DNA from: Sinohyriopsis cumingii
Lineage: Eukaryota; Mollusca; Bivalvia; Unionida; Unionidae
Length of the DNA: 64,000 bases
Assembly (NCBI GenBank): GCA_028554795.2
Contig: JAPYKE020000516.1
Location: 186,001 to 250,000 of the forward strand
Reading direction: 5' to 3'
This document shows, piece after piece, positions 1 to 9,668 of the stretch; the stretch's first letter is position 1; the number at the start of each line of letters is the position of its first letter. Position numbers and translations under genes: made by a program. A model generated the notes under the pieces. That model did not search any database, was not told the DNA's origin, and saw only the letters and a program-made list of their open reading frames with translations.

Positions 1-149
1 CAATGTCGATAACTACAAAAGGTGACAATGGGATAGGAAAATAGTTTCTAGGGAGGCTCTACCTTACTAAAAAATGGTGCTGATCTCTCTCGTGAAGACC
101 TAAGCCAAGTCTCTGAGGTGCTATATATCAGTGTGGTGATATAAACTAG

Positions 150-300
150 TCTTGGCCACTTATGGCAGTACACTGCACATGCCCTTATAAAACCTTGCTA
201 TCACCGCCGGACTATTGGAGAGCTTAAAGCTGTTCCAACTCTAACACACTGTTCCAGATACCAGACTAAACCGGAAAAGATACAATATGTTTCACTTAAT
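150..300 (+). other. CpG- and GC-richer segment with a TATA-like motif (recurs in each unit)
   Basis: TATAAAA lies at 186-192, followed by a locally GC-richer stretch with CCGCCGG (about 204-210) and ACCGG near 270. These hold three of the roughly 17 CpGs in the unit. An ATTGG (inverted CCAAT) sits at 214-218, on the wrong side of the TATA motif for a standard plus-strand promoter. The arrangement could be a weak promoter, but in AT-rich DNA a TATA word is expected by chance. It repeats at the same offset in all units. Confidence 0.2.
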
Positions 301-625
301 TCTAGAAAACAGTAAGATCTAGGTAAATGAAGTTAAAATGTGTTAGATATGGTGATTTCAAGATAACATTAAGGTTGCAAGCATGGGGGAAAATATTAAA
401 CTTGACAGAGTGACACTCAGAAATGTGAAGCAATGGCCATGCATTAAAGTGATAAATTCATCCTAAAAATATATCAGGTTTCTAGAAGCATATTTAACCA
501 TTTACAGCTTAAATAACTAATCAGGTAGACTATGTATCATAAAGTTTAAGGCAATGTTGAGGCAGTGAGGTTTGATCATTGGTGCAAACATTAGTACATA
601 CCAGTATACAGGAAAGTCAAGTGAC

Positions 626-926
626 AATGTACTAAATTAGAATATATTACTATAAGCAATCTTATTCATGAGGGAAATAACAATTTTGCATATTGCAAGT
701 GAATACAGCCAAATGTGGTCACACAGATCAACTATAGGTACCAATAAATCCTATATCATCAACTAAATGTGAAAATCTGATCCCCAAAACTTGTAAACAA
801 GGATGGAAAATTGCATATGTGGGACATATACAATGTACTTGTTAAGATCAAATGTGCAAACATAATTCAAATGATCTGTTTGAACATTTATAGTGTATTT
901 TTAAGAGTGTTGGTTACCAATTATTA
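626..926 (+). repeat. Internal diverged direct repeat, copy A (present in every unit)
   Basis: This stretch aligns end to end with 984-1283 at an offset of about 358 bp. Shared anchors in order include tattcatga/gattcatga, acagcca, cactatagg/aactataggtac, aatgtgaa, gatccc, catatgtggga/catgtggga, gttaagatca, aatctgtttgaa and ccaattatta/acaaatatta. Identity looks like roughly 65-75% by eye with small indels. That is far below the >99% identity between units, so the duplication is much older than the current array. The same pair recurs in all 20 units. Confidence 0.9.
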
Positions 927-983
927 AGCTCATCGATTCAGTGGAATCAGATATCAGCTGATGCTTCAATACCGCACTCTCTC

Positions 984-1283
984 AAAGTACCAAATTGAAA
1001 TATGTTACCATACATAGGCAGATTCATGATGAAAATAACATTTTGGGATATTTTCAGTGCACACAGCCAGAAATGTGCCTTACAGATTCACTATAGGTAC
1101 AATTGTCAGCCTATATAATGTACTGAATGTGAACTTTTGATCCCAAACATTCTAAAATGTATTGATATTTGTTCATGTGGGATATGTAACCATGTTAAGA
1201 TCACTTATACAAAGTTAAGTACAAATAATCTGTTTGAATATTTCTTATGTAATCTTTAAAGTGTCAGTTAACAAATATTATTA
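984..1283 (+). repeat. Internal diverged direct repeat, copy B (present in every unit)
   Basis: This is the second member of the internal duplication, separated from copy A by about 57 bp. Both copies keep the order of all anchor words, so they arose by duplication and not by chance AT-richness. Neither copy has an open frame. The ancestral sequence is unrecognised. It could be a fragment of an old interspersed repeat or an earlier, shorter satellite unit on which the 3.2-kb unit was built. Confidence 0.9.
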
Positions 1284-1855
1284 GTAATTAATAATGCATA
1301 ATAAAGCAAGATGGATCATTAGAATTCCCATAACATCATATTGGCCACAATGACACACTACGCCAATCAATATCTTAACCAAACTGAACAATAAAATAGA
1401 ATTCATTCTGTGTTCAACTTAACATCATTTTGCTCTTTTCTTACATCCAAGGGTAAATATACCTGGGGAAAGCATATTTTATCCCTTGGACCTGTATTTC
1501 ATTCACAGACAGTGTAAAATGATTAAGTAGAGAACTTGAGTAGGTTCTATTATAAAGTTTTCATCACAGTCCTCTAACTAAATACCTTATAACTATGTTT
1601 ATAAACAATTACTAAAGGCTATACAAGCAGATATGTGTTACTCAGGAAGTGACCTCATCATAAACACATAAATTAACTGCTTGGAGCCGTAATAAATAGT
1701 CTGAATGGCCAATACAAAATATAATTTTGTCTTCATGTATTTAAAATGAAGGTCTCATTTTGACTTACAAAAATATTTTCTCTGACAAAATGTGACAAAT
1801 ATCCAACATTGGAGCTTGTATATGGTGTAGGAATATATACCTACTGATAACATTT

Positions 1856-1950
1856 AATATCATTCCAAAAAATATTATATATGTGCATTTTGGGAGGAAA
1901 CTTTATTAAAATTTTTAAATAAAAATTAATTTTTTACTTTTAATTTCATT
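1856..1950. other. Extremely A/T-rich patch (recurs in each unit)
   Basis: This stretch is almost pure A/T with runs such as aaattttt, aaataaaaatt and attttttac, broken by one short island (tgcattttgggagg). Such DNA unwinds readily and resembles matrix-attachment or replication-origin DNA, but no specific motif proves either. It is strongly conserved between units, like the rest of the repeat. Confidence 0.5.
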
Positions 1951-2176
1951 CTTATATTTTCACAGTCAATATACCTAACATATTCAAATTTCATGTGTCT
2001 ATCATTACTAATAAAGATTTTATACCAATTTAACTTTACTCCAATACTGCACTGACAGGATATAGAACATAATTAATTTTACTATATGTTCTCTACATTT
2101 GTTTCTCAGTACTGACCTTTCCACTGTGTGACAATCAATGCAAATCATATTTTAATCTAAAATACCTTCAAAGATG

Positions 2177-2191
2177 ACTTCACGGTGAAGT
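2177..2191. repeat. Short hyphenated inverted repeat ACTTCAC-G-GTGAAGT (recurs in each unit)
   Basis: Two perfect 7-bp arms flank one central base. In every unit I checked both arms are intact. The one change seen inside it is the central base in unit 9 (27949), where the CpG becomes CpA. It could be a dimeric protein-binding site, and the arm length is just enough to be noticed in 3.2 kb. No factor is assigned. Confidence 0.6.
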
Positions 2192-2796
2192 TGTTGTCAA
2201 AGGTTGACCTGCTCTTTTTTGAGATACTGGACTGTCAACATAGCAGCATGTAAACAGAACACAGATTTCACTTCCGAATCATCACCAAGGCCTTATTACT
2301 CACTGAGCGCTGTCGCCAAAATACACACAGACAACAACACCCTGAGCTCATATTATCAAGAATAAATGGTTACCTTTAAATCCCTACCAAAATGCATAAA
2401 TAAAACTCTTCTATCTCCACCAAAATAAGAGAGGAACACATATTCTAAAAATAGACTAGAAATACATTCGTGGGTACTGAACTGGAAGTATTAATTGTGA
2501 TGTAATTCCAGACAGGCTCCATGTTTTAAGCCAATTTTAGTCAAACTTTTATATTTGCATGCTATACCTATTTCAACTTTATACATGAAGTCTTTTTGAA
2601 ATTCCTTGCAAACAAAACATGTGACACCTGTCAGAAAGTATGTAGTGCTGGTGTTCCACAGGGTGCAAGGTCTAGTCCAAGTGCTCTTGAGAAGCCAAAA
2701 CTAAATTTGCTATATCTTCCTTAATTATAGAAATTTTTCAATGCAGTAAAAACCAAATTGTAATACAAGACAAGCCCTGTCTGAAAATATGTTTGA

Positions 2797-2818
2797 AATT
2801 TATCAATATTGATAAATT
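2797..2818. repeat. Perfect 22-bp AT-rich palindrome (recurs in each unit)
   Basis: The sequence centred on atcaatattgat reads identically on both strands over 22 bp. Pairing stops at the flanking A residues at 2796 and 2819. It sits at the left edge of the A/T-rich block at about 2790-2910, which also contains two ATTTAAAT 8-mers. The palindrome could extrude as a cruciform or bind a dimeric AT-preferring protein. It is intact in the units inspected. Confidence 0.9.
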
Positions 2819-2879
2819 AAATTTTAATCGCAATTTAAATAAACATTTAAATTTTAAAAAGTAAATCGTTATTGAAAAC

Positions 2880-2887
2880 TTAAATTT
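2880..2887. repeat. 8-bp indel site that defines long and short unit classes
   Basis: Long units read acttaaatttttatac and short units read acttatac. The missing 8 bp are bounded by two TTA direct repeats at 2880-2882 and 2888-2890, one of which remains after deletion. This is the usual trace of replication slippage. The segment is present in units 1-5, 8 and 12, and absent in 6, 7, 9-11 and 13-19. Unit 20 ends before it. Confidence 0.95.
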
Positions 2888-3223
2888 TTATACAAGTTTT
2901 AAAACACAGATTGACAAATTTTAGACAGAAAAGTTGACTAATGAATGGTATTTAAAACAAATGGTAGTCTGGGTTTGTACAACTGATAACATTTTTCCCA
3001 GGGATAGTGGAGCAACATAGCTCATAGTGATTTTGGCAGTAAACCGCTATATGCCTGTCCAGATACATATTGGTGTACACACTAAAGAAACAATGCCAGG
3101 TGCTATGTTCCACATTTATTGTGTCAGGTACTTAGGCAGTTGTTTCCATAACTAATAGCACATTCAGATTTAAAGTTCTGATGGGATCACTACCATGTTT
3201 TATAGCAAAAATGCATTCCATTT

Positions 3224-6200
3224 CAATGTCGATAACTACAAAAGGTGACAATGGGATAGGAAAATAGTTTCTAGGGAGGCTCTACCTTACTAAAAAATGG
3301 TGCTGATCTCTCTCGTGAAGACCTAAGCCAAGTCTCTGAGGTGCTATATATCAGTGTGGTGATATAAACTAGTCTTGGCCACTTATGGCAGTACACTGCA
3401 CATGCCCTTATAAAACCTTGCTATCACCGCCGGACTATTGGAGAGCTTAAAGCTGTTCCAACTCTAACACACTGTTCCAGATACCAGACTAAACCGGAAA
3501 AGATACAATATGTTTCACTTAATTCTAGAAAACAGTAAGATCTAGGTAAATGAAGTTAAAATGTGTTAGATATGGTGATTTCAAGATAACATTAAGGTTG
3601 CAAGCATGGGGGAAAATATTAAACTTGACAGAGTGACACTCAGAAATGTGAAGCAATGGCCATGCATTAAAGTGATAAATTCATCCTAAAAATATATCAG
3701 GTTTCTAGAAGCATATTTAACCATTTACAGCTTAAATAACTAATCAGGTAGACTATGTATCATAAAGTTTAAGGCAATGTTGAGGCAGTGAGGTTTGATC
3801 ATTGGTGCAAACATTAGTACATACCAGTATACAGGAAAGTCAAGTGACAATGTACTAAATTAGAATATATTACTATAAGCAATCTTATTCATGAGGGAAA
3901 TAACAATTTTGCATATTGCAAGTGAATACAGCCAAATGTGGTCACACAGATCAACTATAGGTACCAATAAATCCTATATCATCAACTAAATGTGAAAATC
4001 TGATCCCCAAAACTTGTAAACAAGGATGGAAAATTGCATATGTGGGACATATACAATGTACTTGTTAAGATCAAATGTGCAAACATAATTCAAATGATCT
4101 GTTTGAACATTTATAGTGTATTTTTAAGAGTGTTGGTTACCAATTATTAAGCTCATCGATTCAGTGGAATCAGATATCAGCTGATGCTTCAATACCGCAC
4201 TCTCTCAAAGTACCAAATTGAAATATGTTACCATACATAGGCAGATTCATGATGAAAATAACATTTTGGGATATTTTCAGTGCACACAGCCAGAAATGTG
4301 CCTTACAGATTCACTATAGGTACAATTGTCAGCCTATATAATGTACTGAATGTGAACTTTTGATCCCAAACATTCTAAAATGTATTGATATTTGTTCATG
4401 TGGGATATGTAACCATGTTAAGATCACTTATACAAAGTTAAGTACAAATAATCTGTTTGAATATTTCTTATGTAATCTTTAAAGTGTCAGTTAACAAATA
4501 TTATTAGTAATTAATAATGCATAATAAAGCAAGATGGATCATTAGAATTCCCATAACATCATATTGGCCACAATGACACACTACGCCAATCAATATCTTA
4601 ACCAAACTGAACAATAAAATAGAATTCATTCTGTGTTCAACTTAACATCATTTTGCTCTTTTCTTACATCCAAGGGTAAATATACCTGGGGAAAGCATAT
4701 TTTATCCCTTGGACCTGTATTTCATTCACAGACAGTGTAAAATGATTAAGTAGAGAACTTGAGTAGGTTCTATTATAAAGTTTTCATCACAGTCCTCTAA
4801 CTAAATACCTTATAACTATGTTTATAAACAATTACTAAAGGCTATACAAGCAGATATGTGTTACTCAGGAAGTGACCTCATCATAAACACATAAATTAAC
4901 TGCTTGGAGCCGTAATAAATAGTCTGAATGGCCAATACAAAATATAATTTTGTCTTCATGTATTTAAAATGAAGGTCTCATTTTGACTTACAAAAATATT
5001 TTCTCTGACAAAATGTGACAAATATCCAACATTGGAGCTTGTATATGGTGTAGGAATATATACCTACTGATAACATTTAATATCATTCCAAAAAATATTA
5101 TATATGTGCATTTTGGGAGGAAACTTTATTAAAATTTTTAAATAAAAATTAATTTTTTACTTTTAATTTCATTCTTATATTTTCACAGTCAATATACCTA
5201 ACATATTCAAATTTCATGTGTCTATCATTACTAATAAAGATTTTATACCAATTTAACTTTACTCCAATACTGCACTGACAGGATATAGAACATAATTAAT
5301 TTTACTATATGTTCTCTACATTTGTTTCTCAGTACTGACCTTTCCACTGTGTGACAATCAATGCAAATCATATGTTAATCTAAAATACCTTCAAAGATGA
5401 CTTCACGGTGAAGTTGTTGTCAAAGGTTGACCTGCTCTTTTTTGAGATACTGGACTGTCAACATAGCAGCATGTAAACAGAACACAGATTTCACTTCCGA
5501 ATCATCACCAAGGCCTTATTACTCACTGAGCGCTGTCGCCAAAATACACACAGACAACAACACCCTGAGCTCATATTATCAAGAATAAATGGTTACCTTT
5601 AAATCCCTACCAAAATGCATAAATAAAACTCTTCTATCTCCACCAAAATAAGAGAGGAACACATATTCTAAAAATAGACTAGAAATACATTCGTGGGTAC
5701 TGAACTGGAAGTATTAATTGTGATGTAATTCCAGACAGGCTCCATGTTTTAAGCCAATTTTAGTCAAACTTTTATATTTGCATGCTATACCTATTTCAAC
5801 TTTATACATGAAGTCTTTTTGAAATTCCTTGCAAACAAAACATGTGACACCTGTCAGAAAGTATGTAGTGCTGGTGTTCCACAGGGTGCAAGGTCTAGTC
5901 CAAGTGCTCTTGAGAAGCCAAAACTAAATTTGCTATATCTTCCTTAATTATAGAAATTTTTCAATGCAGTAAAAACCAAATTGTAATACAAGACAAGCCC
6001 TGTCTGAAAATATGTTTGAAATTTATCAATATTGATAAATTAAATTTTAATCGCAATTTAAATAAACATTTAAATTTTAAAAAGTAAATCGTTATTGAAA
6101 ACTTAAATTTTTATACAAGTTTTAAAACACAGATTGACAAATTTTAGACAGAAAAGTTGACTAATGAATGGTATTTAAAACAAATGGTAGTCTGGGTTTG

Positions 6201-6446
6201 TACAACTGATAACATTTTTCCCAGGGATAGTGGAGCAACATAGCTCATAGTGATTTTGGCAGTAAACCGCTATATGCCTGTCCAGATACATATTGGTGTA
6301 CACACTAAAGAAACAATGCCAGGTGCTATGTTCCACATTTATTGTGTCAGGTACTTAGGCAGTTGTTTCCATAACTAATAGCACATTCAGATTTAAAGTT
6401 CTGATGGGATCACTACCATGTTTTATAGCAAAAATGCATTCCATTT
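3224..6446 (+). repeat. Repeat unit 2 (long class, 3223 bp), near-twin of unit 1
   Basis: By eye it differs from unit 1 at a single base: G at 5374 where unit 1 has T at 2151. It keeps the whole unit-1 haplotype, including the CpG at site 934, AATC at 945-948, G at 1021 and T at 3187. Such near-identity between neighbours fits a very recent single-unit duplication or conversion. Confidence 0.97.
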
Positions 6447-9400
6447 CAATGTCGATAACTACAAAAGGTGACAATGGGATAGGAAAATAGTTTCTAGGGA
6501 GGCTCTACCTTACTAAAAAATGGTGCTGATCTCTCTCGTGAAGACCTAAGCCAAGTCTCTGAGGTGCTATATATCAGTGTGGTGATATAAACTAGTCTTG
6601 GCCACTTATGGCAGTACACTGCACATGCCCTTATAAAACCTTGCTATCACCGCCGGACTATTGGAGAGCTTAAAGCTGTTCCAACTCTAACACACTGTTC
6701 CAGATTCCAGACTAAACCGGAAAAGATACAATATGTTTCACTTAATTCTAGAAAACAGTAAGATCTAGGTAAATGAAGTTAAAATGTGTTAGATATGGTG
6801 ATTTCAAGATAACATTAAGGTTGCAAGCATGGGGGAAAATATTAAACTTGACAGAGTGACACTCAGAAATGTGAAGCAATGGCCATGCATTAAAGTGATA
6901 AATTCATCCTAAAAATATATCAGGTTTCTAGAAGCATATTTAACCATTTACAGCTTAAATAACTAATCAGGTAGACTATGTATCATAAAGTTTAAGGCAA
7001 TGTTGAGGCAGTGAGGTTTGATCATTGGTGCAAACATTAGTACATACCAGTATACAGGGAAGTCAAGTGACAATGTACTAAATTAGAATATATTACTATA
7101 AGCAATCTTATTCATGAGGGAAATAACAATTTTGCATATTGCAAGTGAATACAGCCAAATGTGGTCACACAGATCAACTATAGGTACCAATAAATCCTAT
7201 ATCATCAACTAAATGTGAAAATCTGATCCCAAAACTTGTAAACAAGGATGGAAAATTGCATATGTGGGACATATACAATGTACTTGTTAAGATCAAATGT
7301 GCAAACATAATTCAAATGATCTGTTTGAACATTTATAGTGTATTTTTAAGAGTGTTGGTTACCAATTATTAAGCTCATTGATTCAGTGGGAGCAGATATC
7401 AGCTGATGCTTCAATACCGCACTCTCTCAAAGTACCAAATTGAAATATGTTACCATACATAGGCATATTCATGATGAAAATAACATTTTGGGATATTTTC
7501 AGTGCACACAGCCAGAAATGTGCCTTACAGATTCACTATAGGTACAATTGTCAGCCTATATGATGTACTGAATGTGAACTTTTGATCCCAAACATTCTAA
7601 AATGTATTGATATTTGTTCATGTGGGATATGTAACCATGTTAAGATCACTTATACAAAGTTAAGTACAAATAATCTGTTTGAATATTTCTTATGTAATCT
7701 TTAAAGTGTCAGTTAACAAATATTATTAGTAATTAATAATGCATGATAAAGCAAGATGGATCATTAGAATTCCCATAACATCATATTGGCCACAATGACA
7801 CACTACGCCAATCAATATCTTAACCAAACTGAACAATAAAATAGAATTCATTCTGTGTTCAACTTAACATCATTTTGCTCTTTTCTTACATCCAAGGGTA
7901 AATATACCTGGGGAAAGCATATTTTATCCCTTGGACCTGTATTTCATTCACAGACAGTGTAAAATGATTAAGTAGAGAACTTGAGTAGGTTCTATTATAA
8001 AGTTTTCATCACAGTCCTCTAACTAAATACCTTATAACTATGTTTATAAACAATTACTAAAGGCTATACAAGCAGATATGTGTTACTCAGGAAGTGACCT
8101 CATCATAAACACATAAATTAACTGCTTGGAGCCGTAATAAATAGTCTGAATGGCCAATACAAAATATAATTTTGTCTTCATGTATTTAAAATGAAGGTCT
8201 CATTTTGACTTACAAAAATATTTTCTCTGACAAAATGTGACAAATATCCAACATTGGAGCTTGTATATGGTGTAGGAATATATACCTACTGATAACATTT
8301 AATATCATTCCAAAAAATATTATATATGTGCATTTTGGGAGGAAACTTTATTAAAATTTTTAAATAAAAATTAATTTTTTACTTTTAATTTCATTCTTAT
8401 ATTTTCACAGTCAATATACCTAACATATTCAAATTTCATGTGTCTATCATTACTAATAAAGATTTTATACCAATTTAACTTTACTCCAATACTGCACTGA
8501 CAGGATATAGAACATAATTAATTTTACTATATGTTCTCTACATTTGTTTCTCAGTACTGACCTTTCCACTGTGTGACAATCAATGCAAATCATATGTTAA
8601 TCTAAAATACCTTCAAAGATGACTTCACGGTGAAGTTCTTGTCAAAGGTTGACCTGCTCTTTTTTGAGATACTGGACTGTCAACATAGCAGCATGTAAAC
8701 AGAACACAGATTTCACTTCCGAATCATCACCAAGGCCTTATTACTCACTGAGCGCTGTCGCCAAAATACACACAGACAACAACACCCTGAGCTCATATTA
8801 TCAAGAATAAATGGTTACCTTTATATCCCTACCAAAATGCATAAATAAAACTCTTCTATCTCCACCAAAATAAGAGAGGAACAAATATTCTAAAAATAGA
8901 CTAGAAATACATTCGTGGGAACTGAACTGGAAGTATTAATTGTGATGTAATTCCTGACAGGCTCCATGTTTTAAGCCAATTTTAGTCAAACTTTTATATT
9001 TGCATGCTATACCTATTTCAACTTTATACATGAAGTCTTTTTGAAATTCCTTGCAAACAAAACATGTGACACCTGTCAGAAAGTATGTAGTGCTGGTGTT
9101 CCACAGGGTGCAAGGTCTAGTCCAAGTGCTCTTGAGAAGCCAAAACTAAATTTGCTATATCTTCCTTAATTATAGAAATTTTTCAATGCAGTAAAAACCA
9201 AATTGTAATACAAGACAAGCCCTGTCTGAAAATATGTTTGAAATTTATCAATATTGATAAATTAAATTTTAATCGCAATTTAAATAAACATTTAAATTTT
9301 AAAAAGTAAATCGTTATTGAAAACTTAAATTTTTATACAAGTTTTAAAACACAGATTGACAAATTTTAGACAGAAAAGTTGACTAATGAATGGTATTTAA

Positions 9401-9668
9401 AACAAATGGTAGTCTGGGTTTGTACAACTGATAACATTTTTCCCAGGGATAGTGGAGCAACATAGCTCATAGTGATTTTGGCAGTAAACCGCTATATGCC
9501 TGTCCAGATACATATTGGTGTACACACTAAAGAAACAATGCCAGGTGCTATGTTCCACATTTATTGTGTCAGGTACTTAGGCAGTTGTTTCCATAACTAA
9601 TAGCACATTCAGATTTAAAGTTCTGATGGGACCACTACCATGTTTTATAGCAAAAATGCATTCCATTT
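6447..9668 (+). repeat. Repeat unit 3 (long class, 3222 bp), near-twin of unit 5
   Basis: It shares with unit 5 alone T at site 260 and G at site 613. With units 5 and 7 it shares one missing C in the run at 782-785. It has the GAGC form at 945-948, C at 2193, T at 2379 and A at 2475. This set defines one of two main 3'-half haplotypes in the array, seen also in units 5, 7 and 8. Confidence 0.97.

Larger units (their letters stand above)
2790..2910. other. A/T-rich block spanning the palindrome and the 8-bp indel (recurs in each unit)
   Basis: This is a run of A/T with only isolated G or C, containing repeated aaatttt, atttaaat and ttaaa words. It holds the palindrome at 2797-2818 and the only sizeable length polymorphism in the array. 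Small private changes also fall here in unit 8 (25367) and unit 12 (38234). Confidence 0.6.
1..3223 (+). repeat. Repeat unit 1 (long class, 3223 bp), reference unit for site numbering
   Basis: This unit sets the coordinates used for variant sites. It carries C at 934 (inside a CpG), the AATC form at 945-948 and G at 1021. It has A at 1117, A at 1300 and C at 2439. It has A at 2510, the 8-bp segment at 2880-2887 and T at 3187. Most of these are shared only with unit 2, and a few also with unit 4. T at 2151 is shared only with unit 4. It has no open frame of note on either strand. Confidence 0.97.

Noticed and set aside
626-1283. Internal duplication as two exons or a coding duplication
   Set aside because: Both copies are closed in all frames and differ by indels that are not multiples of three, with no splice-site pattern shared between them.
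2110-2215. Nuclear-receptor half sites (TGACCT at two places)
   Set aside because: The half sites are not arranged as a recognised direct or inverted pair with standard spacing, and six-base words like this are expected by chance.
2460-2490. Possible CENP-B box (attcgtgggtactg)
   Set aside because: Only the TTCG core matches. The required CGGG at the far side is absent in all unit variants, so it does not meet the known essential positions.
1-3223. tRNA-derived SINE or other Pol III gene in the unit
   Set aside because: No B-box-like GGTTCGANTCC was found, and no paired A box. No cloverleaf-like segment was seen.
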